From Pseudoalteromonas sp. UG3-2 (GTDB taxonomy: Bacteria; Pseudomonadota; Gammaproteobacteria; Enterobacterales; Alteromonadaceae), in assembly GCF_037120705.1 (NCBI RefSeq), contig NZ_JAWLJU010000002.1:2873501-2937500 (forward strand): a DNA stretch of 64,000 nucleotides, read 5' to 3'. The position numbers were made by a program, and so were the translations under genes. This document shows positions 16,826-25,622 of this stretch, piece by piece. Under the pieces are notes generated by a model. That model ran no database searches. It was not told the origin of the DNA and saw only the letters and a program-made list of their open reading frames with translations. How positions within the stretch are numbered: the stretch's first letter is position 1; each line of letters begins with the position of its first letter.

Positions 16826-18850
16826 ATGGGAAAGAAAAATAAGTTTTTATCTTGGTTAGGTTTTGGTAAGTCAGATAAAGCAGAGCAAGAAGCTGAACGC
16901 CAAGCACAGCAAGAGCAGCAACAGGCCGAACAACTAGCGCAGCAAGCCAAAGAACAAGCTGAACGTGAAGAGGCAGAGCGTCAGGCACAGCTGGCCAAAG
17001 AACAAGCTGAACGTGAAGAGGCAGAGCGTCAAGCACAGCTGGCCAAAGAACAAGCTGAGCGTGAAGAAGCAGATCGTCAAGCACAGCTGGCGAAAGAACA
17101 AGCTGAACGTGAAGAAGCAGAACGTCAAGCGCAGCTGGCCAAAGAACAAGCTGAACGTGAAGAAACAGAACGTCAAGCACAGCTGGCGAAAGAACAAGCT
17201 GAACGTGAAGAAGCAGATCGTCAAGCACAGCTGGCCAAAGAACAAGCCGAGCGTGAAGAAGCAGAGCGTCAAGCACAGCTGGCCAAAGAACAAGCTGAGC
17301 GTGAAGAAACAGAACGTCAAGCACAGCTGGCGAAAGAACAAGCTGAACGTGAAGAAGCAGATCGTCAAGCACAGCTGGCCAAAGAACAAGCCGAGCGTGA
17401 AGAAGCAGAGCGTCAAGCACAGCTGGCCAAAGAACAAGCTGAGCGTGAAGAAGCAGAACGTCAAGCGCAGCTGGCGAAAGAACAAGCTGAGCGTGAAGAA
17501 GCCGAGCGTCAAGCGCAGCTGGCCAAAGAACAAGCTGAGCGTGAAGAAGCACTACGTCAGGCACAACTGGCGAAAGAGCAAGCCGAGCGTGAAGAGGCAG
17601 AGCGACAGGCTCAGCTGGCCAAAGAGCAAGCCGAGCGTGAAGAGGCAGAACGTCAGGCACAGCTGGCGAAAGAGCAGGCCGAGCGTGAAGAAGCCGAGCG
17701 TCAGGCACAGTTGGCGAAAGAACAAGCTGAGCGTGAAGAAGCAGAACGTCAGGCTCAGCTGGCGAAAGAGCAGGCCGAGCGTGAAGAAGCCGAGCGTCAA
17801 GCTCAGCTGGTGAAAGAACAAGCCGAACGTGAAGAAGCAGAACGTCAGGCACAGCTGGCGAAAGAACAAGCTGAACGTGAAGAGGCAGAGCGTCAGGCAC
17901 AGTTGGCGAAAGAGCAAGAAAAGCCGAAAAAAGCAGGCTTTTTTAGCCGATTAAAACAAGGCTTATTAAAAACCAAAGCCAACATTGGTTCTGGTTTTGC
18001 TTCCGTATTCAAAGGTAAGAAAATCGATGATGAGCTGTTTGAGGATTTAGAAACTCAATTATTAACAGCCGACATTGGTGTTGAAACCACCATGAAGCTA
18101 ATTGATAGCCTCACTGATGCCGCTGACAGAAAGCAGCTTAAAGATGGTGAAGCCTTATATGAGCTGATGAAAAAGGAAATGGCGGAGATTTTAAAAACGG
18201 CTGAACAGCCATTAGAGATCCCAGCAAATAAGAAGCCTTATGTGATTTTGATGGTTGGCGTTAATGGCGTGGGCAAAACCACCACCATAGGTAAGCTGGC
18301 TAAGCAGTTCCAAAGCGAAGGCAAATCGGTCATGTTAGCTGCCGGCGATACATTCCGTGCTGCAGCCGTTGAGCAGTTGCAGGTCTGGGGCGAGCGCAAT
18401 AGCATTCCTGTGGTGGCCCAGCATACCGGTGCCGATTCTGCTTCAGTGGTGTTTGATGCCTTTCAGGCGGCACAAGCCAGAGGTGTCGACGTATTGATTG
18501 CCGACACGGCAGGGCGATTGCAAAACAAAGATAACTTGATGCAAGAACTAGAGAAAATTGCTCGAGTAATGAAAAAACTGGATCCAGATGCACCACATGA
18601 AGTGATGTTGACCATTGATGCCGGCACCGGGCAAAACGCCATTAGCCAGGTGAAGTTATTTAATCAGGCGGTGGGCTTAACAGGGATTGCGCTGACTAAA
18701 CTGGATGGTACTGCGAAAGGTGGGGTTATCTTTGCGGTGGCCGATCAGTTTAAAGTGCCCATTCGCTACATTGGTGTAGGCGAAGGCATTGATGACCTGC
18801 GTACTTTCAAAAGTGACGACTTTATAGAGGCATTGTTTAGCCAAGAGTAA
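16826..18850 (+). CDS. ftsY: Signal recognition particle receptor FtsY with expanded repeat domain
   Basis: 674 residues from ATG 16826, preceded by CAGAAG; in-frame extension upstream is not family-like. FtsY is the membrane-associated GTPase that receives ribosome-SRP complexes. The C-terminal NG domain is standard: GFFSRLKQGL, VGVNGVGKTTTIGKLAKQ (G1), DTFRAAAVEQL, DTAGRLQNKDNLMQEL, TKLDGTAKGG. The acidic A domain is unusual: residues 41-360 are twenty 16-residue units of the type AKEQAEREEAERQAQL, expected to form one long charged helix. Total length is well above the roughly 500 residues of the E. coli protein. First gene before ftsE-ftsX-rpoH. Confidence 0.97.
   Translation: MGKKNKFLSWLGFGKSDKAEQEAERQAQQEQQQAEQLAQQAKEQAEREEAERQAQLAKEQAEREEAERQAQLAKEQAEREEADRQAQLAKEQAEREEAERQAQLAKEQAEREETERQAQLAKEQAEREEADRQAQLAKEQAEREEAERQAQLAKEQAEREETERQAQLAKEQAEREEADRQAQLAKEQAEREEAERQAQLAKEQAEREEAERQAQLAKEQAEREEAERQAQLAKEQAEREEALRQAQLAKEQAEREEAERQAQLAKEQAEREEAERQAQLAKEQAEREEAERQAQLAKEQAEREEAERQAQLAKEQAEREEAERQAQLVKEQAEREEAERQAQLAKEQAEREEAERQAQLAKEQEKPKKAGFFSRLKQGLLKTKANIGSGFASVFKGKKIDDELFEDLETQLLTADIGVETTMKLIDSLTDAADRKQLKDGEALYELMKKEMAEILKTAEQPLEIPANKKPYVILMVGVNGVGKTTTIGKLAKQFQSEGKSVMLAAGDTFRAAAVEQLQVWGERNSIPVVAQHTGADSASVVFDAFQAAQARGVDVLIADTAGRLQNKDNLMQELEKIARVMKKLDPDAPHEVMLTIDAGTGQNAISQVKLFNQAVGLTGIALTKLDGTAKGGVIFAVADQFKVPIRYIGVGEGIDDLRTFKSDDFIEALFSQE
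16946..17905 (+). repeat. Twenty tandem 48-bp repeats inside ftsY
   Basis: Exactly 20 in-frame units of 48 bases (960 bases). Unit variants fall in an order: Asp, Glu, Thr versions at the EEx-R position recur in units 3-5, 6-8 and start again at 9-10, so a 144-bp block was duplicated inside the array. Synonymous differences (GCC/GCG, CAA/CAG, GAA/GAG) are partly shared between units. The repeat has no stops in several other frames, which explains long spurious frames on both strands. Confidence 0.95.
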
Positions 18851-18862
18851 TGAGTTACACAG

Positions 18863-18886
18863 CGGGCGTTAGTGCCCGTTTTGTCT
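18863..18886 (+). terminator. Weak terminator after ftsY
   Basis: CGGGC/GCCCG stem with a 6-base loop, followed by TTTTGTCTT, in the 130-base gap before ftsE. It may only partly separate ftsY from ftsEX. Confidence 0.5.
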
Positions 18887-18980
18887 TATGGGTGCAGCAA
18901 CAACAGCGACAGGTAATCACTAAGCAAAGTCTTAGAGCGGAACGAGTTACCGTTAGGCATAATAATGATAAGAGGCCAAA

Positions 18981-19658
18981 ATGATTCAGTTTAACGACGT
19001 GAGCAAGACCTATCCCGGCGGCCATAAAGCACTCGAAAAGGTCAGCTTTGAGCTTGGCAAAGGAGAGCTGGCCTTTTTAACTGGTCATAGTGGGGCAGGA
19101 AAAAGTACCTTATTAAAGCTTATCAGTGTGATGGAGCGACCATCGGCAGGAAAGGTGGCGATCAATGGCGTTGACTTAAATACGGTACCGAATCGCAAAA
19201 TTCCTTTTGTCCGTCGCGATATTGGCATTATTTTCCAAAACCACCGTTTGCTTGAGCGTTACAACGTATTTGATAATGTGGCGTTGCCATTGGTGATTGA
19301 AGGGATGCACCATAAACAAATCAGTAAACGGGTTCATGCCGCACTTGATAAAGTAGGGCTACTAGACAAAGTACGTTGTCATCCTAGTGTGTTATCAGGG
19401 GGAGAGCAGCAGCGGGTGGGAATTGCCCGAGCTATTGTAAACTCTCCACCTTTGTTACTGGCGGATGAGCCTACAGGGAACCTTGACCCTGAGTTGTCGA
19501 TGGAGATCCTCAATTTGTTTGAAGAATTTAATCAACATGGTACTTCCGTGCTCATAGCAACCCACGATTTAGGGTTAATTGCGCGTATGCGTTATCGCAG
19601 CTTAACCTTGAATCAAGGCAAGCTAATGCAAGATCCGTTAGCAGAGGGAATGCTATGA
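18981..19658 (+). CDS. ftsE: Cell division ATP-binding protein FtsE
   Basis: 225-residue ABC ATPase that, with FtsX, activates septal peptidoglycan hydrolases. Walker A is LTGHSGAGKSTLLKL, the signature LSGGEQQRVGIARAIV, Walker B LLLADEPTGNLDPE, and the switch His is in IATHDLG. Its stop overlaps the ftsX start by four bases, so the two are translationally coupled. Confidence 0.97.
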   Translation: MIQFNDVSKTYPGGHKALEKVSFELGKGELAFLTGHSGAGKSTLLKLISVMERPSAGKVAINGVDLNTVPNRKIPFVRRDIGIIFQNHRLLERYNVFDNVALPLVIEGMHHKQISKRVHAALDKVGLLDKVRCHPSVLSGGEQQRVGIARAIVNSPPLLLADEPTGNLDPELSMEILNLFEEFNQHGTSVLIATHDLGLIARMRYRSLTLNQGKLMQDPLAEGML

Positions 19659-20641
19659 GTTTGCTATTTAAAGGTCACAATGGCCAGTCGCAAAAAACAG
19701 ATAAATCCATTTTCCATCACTTTTACTTTTTTTGTTTGATGATAATTCGCCAAGGAGTACAAAGCCTTGGCGAAATGTGGCGCACCCCATTGGCGTCGAT
19801 GATGACAATTCTAGTTTTGGGGCTAAGCTTAACTCTGCCTGCCACGCTTTATGTGGTGGTTAAAAATGTGCAGCAAGTCAGTAGTGGCTTTAAAGAGGCC
19901 TCGGAGATTTCGCTGTTTGTTAAAGAGCACATGACTGCAGCCCAAACGCAAACTCTGGTGAAGCGTTTAGCACTCTACTCTGAGGTAGATAAGGTTGTAT
20001 TAATCGATAAACGTGCTGCGCTGGAGGAGTTTAAATCCATGTCTGGCTTTGGCCAAGCGCTCGATTATTTAACAGAAAACCCATTGCCAAACGTGGTGTT
20101 GGTCACTCCAACAAGTCGTTTTAGTAAACCGCAAGCGGCAGCCGAGTTATTAGAAAAACTCGAAAAAGAGCGTGAAGTTGAGTTTGGCAAGCTGGATATC
20201 GAGTGGTTAGAGCGCTTAAACGCCTTGCTCGCCTTATTAAAAGAAAGTGTTATTACCGTGGGCTTTTTGCTGCTCAGTGCGGTGATCTTAATTATTGGTA
20301 ATACCATAAGGTTATCGATTATGGATAAAAAGGAAGAGATCCAAGTATTAAAGCTAGTTGGCGCAACCAACGCCTTCATTCAGGCGCCGTTTCTGTGGAC
20401 TGGTATATGGTATGGCATTGTCGGTGGCTTAGTTGCTTTTATTTGCGTTGCTTTAATGCTGTGGTGGCTGGAGTCAGCTGTGACTATGGTGGCCGGTGTC
20501 TACCAAAGTGACTTTACCTTACAAGGGCTAGCTGGCAATGAGTTGTTGGTGCTACTAGCGACTGCTGTGGTGCTCGGCTTTGTGGGGTCATTTCTATCGG
20601 TTTATCGCTACATCAAGGAAATAGAACCAGAAAAGGTGTGA
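19655..20641 (+). CDS. ftsX: Cell division protein FtsX
   Basis: 328-residue integral membrane partner of FtsE. The predicted order is a cytoplasmic N-terminus, a first membrane segment (ASMMTILVLGLSLTLPATLY), a periplasmic domain of about 130 residues, then three more segments typical of the FtsX/MacB permease fold (VGFLLLSAVILIIGNTIRLS, WYGIVGGLVAFICVALMLWW, ELLVLLATAVVLGFVGSFLS). The final IKEIEPEKV is usual for this family. Confidence 0.96.
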   Translation: MSLLFKGHNGQSQKTDKSIFHHFYFFCLMIIRQGVQSLGEMWRTPLASMMTILVLGLSLTLPATLYVVVKNVQQVSSGFKEASEISLFVKEHMTAAQTQTLVKRLALYSEVDKVVLIDKRAALEEFKSMSGFGQALDYLTENPLPNVVLVTPTSRFSKPQAAAELLEKLEKEREVEFGKLDIEWLERLNALLALLKESVITVGFLLLSAVILIIGNTIRLSIMDKKEEIQVLKLVGATNAFIQAPFLWTGIWYGIVGGLVAFICVALMLWWLESAVTMVAGVYQSDFTLQGLAGNELLVLLATAVVLGFVGSFLSVYRYIKEIEPEKV

Positions 20642-20650
20642 TGACTGCAA

Positions 20651-20692
20651 TTAGTGCTAATTTAGCATGGCTTTATTGCCGTTATTAGCACT
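20651..20692 (+). terminator. Long hairpin after ftsX
   Basis: AGTGCTAAT (20653-20661) pairs with ATTAGCACT (20684-20692), and GGC/GCC pair within the loop. It begins about ten bases after the ftsX stop. It may end the ftsEX transcript, but it lacks a T-run; its arms are also CIRCE-like half-sites. Confidence 0.45.
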
Positions 20693-20813
20693 GCACTTAT
20701 TAGGTTTAGCACTGTCATAAAAAAATAATAACCTAAATAAAGTACTTTGAATCTCAATTTTATTGTTTAAAAACAGGGTTTTATGTTCTTTCCTTGTTTG
20801 TGTCTTTTAGCAC

Positions 20814-20842
20814 TTGATTTTAAAAATCAAATAAAGTAGATT
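20814..20842 (+). promoter_or_regulatory. rpoH: Candidate rpoH promoter
   Basis: TTGATT (20814-20819), a 17-base spacer and TAGATT (20837-20842) give a sigma-70 type promoter whose start site would fall at about 20849, inside the CIRCE element. Confidence 0.6.
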
Positions 20843-20846
20843 GCAT

Positions 20847-20873
20847 TTAGCACTCTAGATGTTAGAGTGCTAA
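20847..20873. promoter_or_regulatory. CIRCE operator (HrcA site) before rpoH
   Basis: TTAGCACTC, nine bases, GAGTGCTAA: an exact match to the CIRCE consensus, extended one more pair to TTTAGCACTC/GAGTGCTAAA. It lies 34 bases before the rpoH ATG and covers the predicted transcription start. The repressor HrcA binds CIRCE and is released on heat shock in other bacteria. hrcA itself is not in the window. Confidence 0.88.
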
Positions 20874-20907
20874 ATATACACGAAACGCTTTATCACTGAG
20901 GTGAAAC

Positions 20908-21765
20908 ATGAGTAAAGATTTATACGCACTAGCACTAACTGGACAGCAAAGCGCAAGCATTGAAGGCTACCTTCAGTCGGTTAGCACTATCCCTATGCTT
21001 GGTGCCGAGGAAGAAAAGCGCTTAGCGACCCGTCTTCAGGAAGAAGGTGATCTTAATGCTGCAAAGCAACTCATTATGTCGCACTTGAGATTCGTCGCTC
21101 ACATCGCGAAAAGTTACTCTGGTTATGGTTTGCCACAGGCCGACCTAATCCAAGAAGGTAATATTGGTCTGATGAAAGCCGTTAAACGTTTCGACCCAAG
21201 TGTTGGTGTTCGCCTAGTGTCGTTTGCAGTACATTGGATCAAAGCAGAGATCCACGAGTACGTACTGAAAAACTGGCGTATCGTGAAAGTCGCGACCACT
21301 AAAGCACAACGTAAACTGTTCTTTAATCTACGTAAGAATAAAAAGCGTCTAGGTTGGTTTAACCAAGACGAGGTAAGCACCGTTGCTAGTGAGCTAGGTG
21401 TGAGTGAAAAAGAAGTACGCGAAATGGAATCTCGTATGGCGGGGCAAGACATGGGCTTTGATCTGTCTGCTGACGATGATGATAACCAATCTAGCACCTT
21501 TTCACCGGTACAATACTTAACTGACACCAGCAGTGATGTGGCAGAAGAAGTGGAACAAGCGCAATGGCAAGAGCAATCACATAACCGCTTGTTTGCAGCA
21601 TTAAAAACCTTAGACGAGCGTTCTCAAGACATTGTTAGTGCACGCTGGCTTGCCGATGAAAAAGCCACTTTGCAAGACCTAGCACAAAAATACGACGTTT
21701 CAGCTGAGCGTGTTCGTCAGTTAGAAAAGTCAGCAATGAAGAAGCTGCAAAACGCCATGAGCTAG
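20908..21765 (+). CDS. rpoH: Heat-shock RNA polymerase sigma factor RpoH (sigma-32)
   Basis: 285 residues, full length. Region 2 is [20 protein letters not shown] and [20 protein letters not shown]; the RpoH box characteristic of sigma-32 is [19 protein letters not shown]; region 4 is [20 protein letters not shown]. It stands 266 bases downstream of ftsX with its own promoter, a CIRCE element and a downstream terminator, so it is probably transcribed independently. Confidence 0.98.
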   Translation: MSKDLYALALTGQQSASIEGYLQSVSTIPMLGAEEEKRLATRLQEEGDLNAAKQLIMSHLRFVAHIAKSYSGYGLPQADLIQEGNIGLMKAVKRFDPSVGVRLVSFAVHWIKAEIHEYVLKNWRIVKVATTKAQRKLFFNLRKNKKRLGWFNQDEVSTVASELGVSEKEVREMESRMAGQDMGFDLSADDDDNQSSTFSPVQYLTDTSSDVAEEVEQAQWQEQSHNRLFAALKTLDERSQDIVSARWLADEKATLQDLAQKYDVSAERVRQLEKSAMKKLQNAMS

Positions 21766-21796
21766 TTTTCTTAGGCTAAAAATTCGTGTATCCAAA

Positions 21797-21828
21797 CAAT
21801 GCCGCTATTTAGCGGCATTGTTGTTTTT
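21797..21828 (+). terminator. Intrinsic terminator of rpoH
   Basis: Perfect 10-bp stem CAATGCCGCT/AGCGGCATTG with loop ATTT (21797-21820), followed by TTGTTTTT. Confidence 0.9.
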
Positions 21829-21940
21829 GCCTACAATTCAACGATTTCCAAGACTAAGAGTCGATCTAGTTAAAACTGAGCTTACAAGTGTTCGCTAATT
21901 TGATTATAATGCCGCTGTTTTTATAGTTGGAGCGATAAAC

Positions 21941-22654
21941 TTGATTGCGGTCATTCGAATCATTTTATTAACCCTATTTATCGTGGTTAGCGCCACCATG
22001 GGGTTATTGTTATGCATTGTGCGCCCATTTCACCCTAATAATGTTCATATTATTTCAAGGTGGTATGGCTCAATGTCGCGACTTATAGGCGTCGAGTTGG
22101 TCATTACTCAGCACCCAGACACGCTCGAGTTAGCACCGGTAATGTACGTTGCCAATCACCAGAATAATTATGACCTATTTACTTTACCGGCCGTCGTACC
22201 AAAGAATACGGTGAGCATGGGTAAAAAGAGCTTAAAGTGGATCCCATTTTTTGGTCAAATGTATTGGCTTTCTGGCAATATTCTTATCGACCGAGGTAAT
22301 CGCAGCAAAGCTATGGATACCCTAAGTCGTTCTGCCAAAAAAATCATTGAGACGCAGCTGTCTGTGTGGATGTTCCCTGAAGGCACGCGCAGCTATGGTC
22401 GTGGGCTACTGCCATTTAAAACCGGCGCATTTCATACGGCCATGAATGCCAAAGTGCCTGTGGTACCGGTTTGTATGAGCTCAACTCATAATAAAATTAA
22501 ACTTAACCGTTGGAATAACGGTAAGGTGTATATTGATATCATGGCGCCAGAATATTTGGATGCGGATTTACCTGCAAGAGAACATGCAGCGCGGATCCAT
22601 GCTAAAATGGCAGACAGAATAGCGCAATTAGATGCAACAGCGAGAGATGAATAA
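21941..22654 (+). CDS. plsC: 1-acylglycerol-3-phosphate O-acyltransferase (PlsC family)
   Basis: 237 residues from a TTG start, supported by GGAG eight bases upstream and no better ATG. Inner-membrane enzyme that acylates lysophosphatidate in phospholipid synthesis. An N-terminal membrane segment (IILLTLFIVVSATMGLLLCI) is followed by the catalytic HX4D motif in VANHQNNYDLFTLP, the IDRGNRSKAM block, and the substrate motif MFPEGTRSYGRGLLPFKTGA. Its stop overlaps the next ATG by one base, so it is coupled to rraB. Confidence 0.92.
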   Translation: MIAVIRIILLTLFIVVSATMGLLLCIVRPFHPNNVHIISRWYGSMSRLIGVELVITQHPDTLELAPVMYVANHQNNYDLFTLPAVVPKNTVSMGKKSLKWIPFFGQMYWLSGNILIDRGNRSKAMDTLSRSAKKIIETQLSVWMFPEGTRSYGRGLLPFKTGAFHTAMNAKVPVVPVCMSSTHNKIKLNRWNNGKVYIDIMAPEYLDADLPAREHAARIHAKMADRIAQLDATARDE

Positions 22655-22989
22655 TGGAAGACTGGCGTGAAATAAGCGAAGACATTGTCTCTTCATTACT
22701 GGAAGATGGTTCTAACCCAGAAACCCTCTATGAAGTAGAACACCACTTTGTTAGCGAAGATTTTGAAAAGCTTGAAGCGGCTGCCTTAGCTGCCTTCAAA
22801 CTAGGCTACGATGTTGAAGAGCCTGCAGAACTAGAGCTTGAAGACGGTGAGAAGATCTGGGGCTTTGATGTTGTGGTTGAAGCTGAGCTTGATACCGATG
22901 TCATCATGGAGGATGTGGTCAAGTTGGAACAAGTAGCCACTGATGCTGGAATTGAATACGACGGCTGGGGCACTTACTTTCAAGAGTAA
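22654..22989 (+). CDS. rraB: Regulator of RNase E activity RraB
   Basis: 111 acidic residues, starting MEDWREISEDIVSSLLEDG. Characteristic family blocks are YEVEHHFVSEDFEKLEAAA and GYDVEEPAELELEDGEKIW, ending GIEYDGWGTYFQE. RraB binds the C-terminal half of RNase E and alters degradosome composition in E. coli. Translation is coupled to the acyltransferase before it. Confidence 0.88.
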   Translation: MEDWREISEDIVSSLLEDGSNPETLYEVEHHFVSEDFEKLEAAALAAFKLGYDVEEPAELELEDGEKIWGFDVVVEAELDTDVIMEDVVKLEQVATDAGIEYDGWGTYFQE

Positions 22990-23013
22990 TGGCTAACACT
23001 GTGATCGTGGTTG

Positions 23014-23050
23014 TGAGGTAAGTCGCTTACCTCATGACTCTTGTTTTACT
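23014..23050 (+). terminator. Hairpin after rraB
   Basis: Perfect 9-bp stem TGAGGTAAG/CTTACCTCA with a 3-base loop (23014-23034), followed by TGACTCTTGTTTT. A likely but T-poor terminator. Confidence 0.5.
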
Positions 23051-23202
23051 AACCACATACCTTTTTCCTCTTTCGCACTTTCCTAAGCCACTAAGCAGCA
23101 AACACTTACCATACCTTTGTGCGAATTTTTCTTAAAATTATGGTCTTTTTTCGGGTTCAATGGTATTAATATTTATTGGCCCAACCACGTTTTAAAAGAC
23201 TT

Positions 23203-24471
23203 ATGCAGATTGTCCTCCCCATCGAAGATCTTCAACCTGGTATGTTTGTGGACAGCGTTCATAGACATAAGTCTGATGCTGGGGTCAAAATAAAATCTCG
23301 CGGCATGGTGCGAGATAAAGCCATCATTCAAAAGCTAATCGAAAAAGGTGTATTGGAACTGAAAATCGACTTTACCCAAAGCGATATTCCGGTACCTGAA
23401 AAGTATCAACAACCTGAGCCCGACAAAGAGCCGCAACCTGGGGCTGAAACAACAGCCAAAAAAGGTACGGATGGCAGCCTCTCTACTGCAAAAAGTCGTA
23501 TAAAAAACAAAGCCAAGAGCACATCAAAAGAGCAATCGTTGCAGCAAGAATTTGCTGTGGCAATGCAAAAGTTTGAGAAAAACAACCGCCAAATTCAAAG
23601 CCTCTATGGTGATGTCACCTCGGGGATGAAAGTCGATATTTCGTTGCTTAATGAAGTGAGTAAAGACATCGTGGCGTCGGTGCTGCGCAACTCCAATGCC
23701 ATGGCTATCTTAACGCGAATTAAAGATAAAGATGCCTACAATTGGCGCCATATGACCAACTGTGCCATTTTAATCACCGTGTTTGCAAAGCACCTGGGGC
23801 TGCAGCAGCACATTATTGAGCAGCTCGCAATGGGGGCCATGTTACACGATATTGGTCACGCTAAATTGCCCCAGGGGTTAATTAACAAACCTGGCCGCTT
23901 CACTGAGCTGGAATATAAAGCCGTTAAAAAACACGTTGCTCAGTCTTTAGGGATGAGTAAAGGCGAAGCCGGTATTACGCCCATTATGTTGGATATGATC
24001 ATCAATCACCATGAACGTTTAGACGGCACTGGCTATCCACGCAAGATAAAAGGTGACGCCTTGAGTACGGCGGCGCGAATGATGGCCATTGTCGATGTCT
24101 ATGATGCCATCACCGCCGATCAGCATCATAAAGAGGCTGATGAACCCATCAATGCGCTTCGTTATCTGCTGTCGAATAAAACTCAGTTTGACCCTATCTT
24201 AGTGCAGCGGTTTATTAAATGCATGGGCGTGCACCCGGTTGGCACCATCGTAAAGTTAACTAATGAACGTTTAGGGTTGGTGCTCGAGGGCAATAAAGGC
24301 GCACCTACAGCGCCTATGGTGCGCGTTTTTTATAACACCAAACACCTGCACCATGTGACGGCGAAAGATTTAGATCTTAGTCACTCCGATGTCAAAGTTA
24401 TTGCCAGTGTAAGGCCTCTGGATTATCAGATTAATTTATCGCGGCTGCTTAAAGAGCAGTTGTTGGTGTAG
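23203..24471 (+). CDS. HD-GYP domain protein, likely cyclic di-GMP phosphodiesterase
   Basis: About 422 residues from ATG 23203; a TTG at 23176 would add nine. An N-terminal DUF3391 domain begins [15 protein letters not shown], then comes a Lys/Ser-rich linker, then the HD-GYP domain: [15 protein letters not shown] (HD pair), [20 protein letters not shown] (HHExxDGxGYP) and [19 protein letters not shown]. These metal and substrate residues are complete, so hydrolysis of cyclic di-GMP is expected. No partner cyclase is nearby. Its gene stands alone. Confidence 0.9.
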   Translation: MQIVLPIEDLQPGMFVDSVHRHKSDAGVKIKSRGMVRDKAIIQKLIEKGVLELKIDFTQSDIPVPEKYQQPEPDKEPQPGAETTAKKGTDGSLSTAKSRIKNKAKSTSKEQSLQQEFAVAMQKFEKNNRQIQSLYGDVTSGMKVDISLLNEVSKDIVASVLRNSNAMAILTRIKDKDAYNWRHMTNCAILITVFAKHLGLQQHIIEQLAMGAMLHDIGHAKLPQGLINKPGRFTELEYKAVKKHVAQSLGMSKGEAGITPIMLDMIINHHERLDGTGYPRKIKGDALSTAARMMAIVDVYDAITADQHHKEADEPINALRYLLSNKTQFDPILVQRFIKCMGVHPVGTIVKLTNERLGLVLEGNKGAPTAPMVRVFYNTKHLHHVTAKDLDLSHSDVKVIASVRPLDYQINLSRLLKEQLLV

Positions 24472-24861
24472 TTGTCTTTGTGGAGAGTTTTGGTGTTTGT
24501 TCTCGTGACGGGGTTCTGCGCCCGTCCATGGGCGCCGACTGACTTTTCTTTGTCGCCCAAAGAAAAGTAAGCAAAAGAAAGGGCGCTCCCAACATCACAC
24601 CGGGAACCTCAAGTAACCAGCCAATGTTAACGTTACCAGCATGTAAGGGCCATCCTTGGCCCTGACATGCTTTTTCGCGCTATCCCGGCGCTAAATAAGT
24701 TAATTGGCTGCTGACTTGAGGGTGTGATGAGGGAGGGGGTGGTGCTGCTGGTTGCTTTTTTATTCTGATAGCTATTTTATTGCTGGTAATGTTAACGAGG
24801 TTAGTGCTTTGGCTGTAAAGCAGTTTTCCTTGCAGTGATGGTATTCTGTGGAATTACCGCT
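24472..24861. other. 390-base gap with structured repeat element
   Basis: No gene seen. Most of it is the nested inverted repeat element at 24518-24729; the remainder (24730-24861) is unremarkable AT-rich DNA before the stop of a minus-strand gene. Confidence 0.6.
24518..24729. repeat. Composite palindromic element
   Basis: Three stem-loops in a row. First GCGCCC/GGGCGC (24518-24535). Then an 11-bp perfect ACTTTTCTTTG/CAAAGAAAAGT (24542-24568). Then a large nested structure with outer arms CATCACAC (24593-24600) and GTGTGATG (24722-24729), further pairing CTCAAGT/ACTTGAG and AGCCAAT/ATTGGCT, and an inner hairpin of two 7-bp stems (24638-24652 with 24657-24671) followed by TTTTT. It resembles dispersed intergenic repeats; only one copy is in the window. 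Confidence 0.7.
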
Positions 24862-25176
24862 TTACTTGCTTACTGAGGTGGTAAAAAGGCTGTTTTTACA
24901 GCGCTGTTTAAGGTGCTGCCAGCGCTCAGAGAGTAATGCTCCAGCGAGAGTGCTGGCCATCATTAATAGCCAAATCAGAGTGCCGGTTTCGCTGTGAAAG
25001 GCGAGGCAACAAAGCAGTAGCGACACCATGGCGCTGGCGATGGCGACGAGCCAATAGCGACTAACTGGGTTGTCACATTCGCCAGCATGCTTGCAGGCGC
25101 AGTAATTGGCTTTACACAGGGTATACACACTTAGGCCGCAAAAGCATAATGCGGCTAAAACGAATAGCAATAACAT
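24862..25176 (-). CDS. Small Cys-rich membrane protein, unknown
   Basis: 104 residues. Three hydrophobic segments are visible: LLLFVLAALCFCGLSVYTLC at the N-terminus, YWLVAIASAMVSLLLCCLAF in the middle and LIWLLMMASTLAGALL near the end. The loop between the first two carries NYCACKHAGECDN, a Cys cluster that could bind metal or form disulfides. I do not recognise the family. Confidence 0.55.
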   Translation of the reverse strand: MLLLFVLAALCFCGLSVYTLCKANYCACKHAGECDNPVSRYWLVAIASAMVSLLLCCLAFHSETGTLIWLLMMASTLAGALLSERWQHLKQRCKNSLFTTSVSK

Positions 25177-25236
25177 ACTTCACTCCCTAGTTGGTATCAC
25201 CACTAAAACTCACTCTAACCCTTGGTAAACAGTAAA

Positions 25237-25407
25237 TTACTTAACACCCACAGACTTGCTATGGCAAACACGATAGTAGTTTGTTGCCAAGTGTTTAACC
25301 CCAAGGTGTAGGTAAGTGTATCGGAAGGCGGTGAATATGGCAATGAAATTGAGAATTAATATCATTTGGGTGGGTGTTACCTCCTCCGATGAGTTTATAA
25401 AGTGCAT
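25237..25407 (-). CDS. Hypothetical single-span membrane peptide
   Basis: 56 residues from ATG 25407 (a GTG at 25437 would add ten). One hydrophobic stretch, MILILNFIAIFTAF, followed by a basic tail. It lies 60 bases upstream of the small Cys-rich membrane protein, same strand, so the two may be a unit. A coding role is uncertain. Confidence 0.4.
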   Translation of the reverse strand: MHFINSSEEVTPTQMILILNFIAIFTAFRYTYLHLGVKHLATNYYRVCHSKSVGVK

Positions 25408-25622
25408 AATTTGCTCGATAAATGTCCACTTAATCACCTAAAAATCGCAAAAAAGAAGATTTCTCCATAACTTTTAGGTAGGGTGTCGTGAATTTATTAT
25501 TTTGCCAACAATATGGAAACAAACAGTTTAAAAATGAGTAGTTACTCAGCGCTGTGAGTTTTGGTTTTGCTGGCATTGCAGTGACTAATTACACAGTGAC
25601 TGAATTACAGGGGATCTTGAGA

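Noticed and set aside
16707..17917. Long open frames on both strands across the ftsY repeat (up to 397 codons)
   Set aside because: They follow from a 48-bp repeat whose length is a multiple of three and which lacks stops in other frames; the products are low-complexity and the real ftsY frame explains the region.
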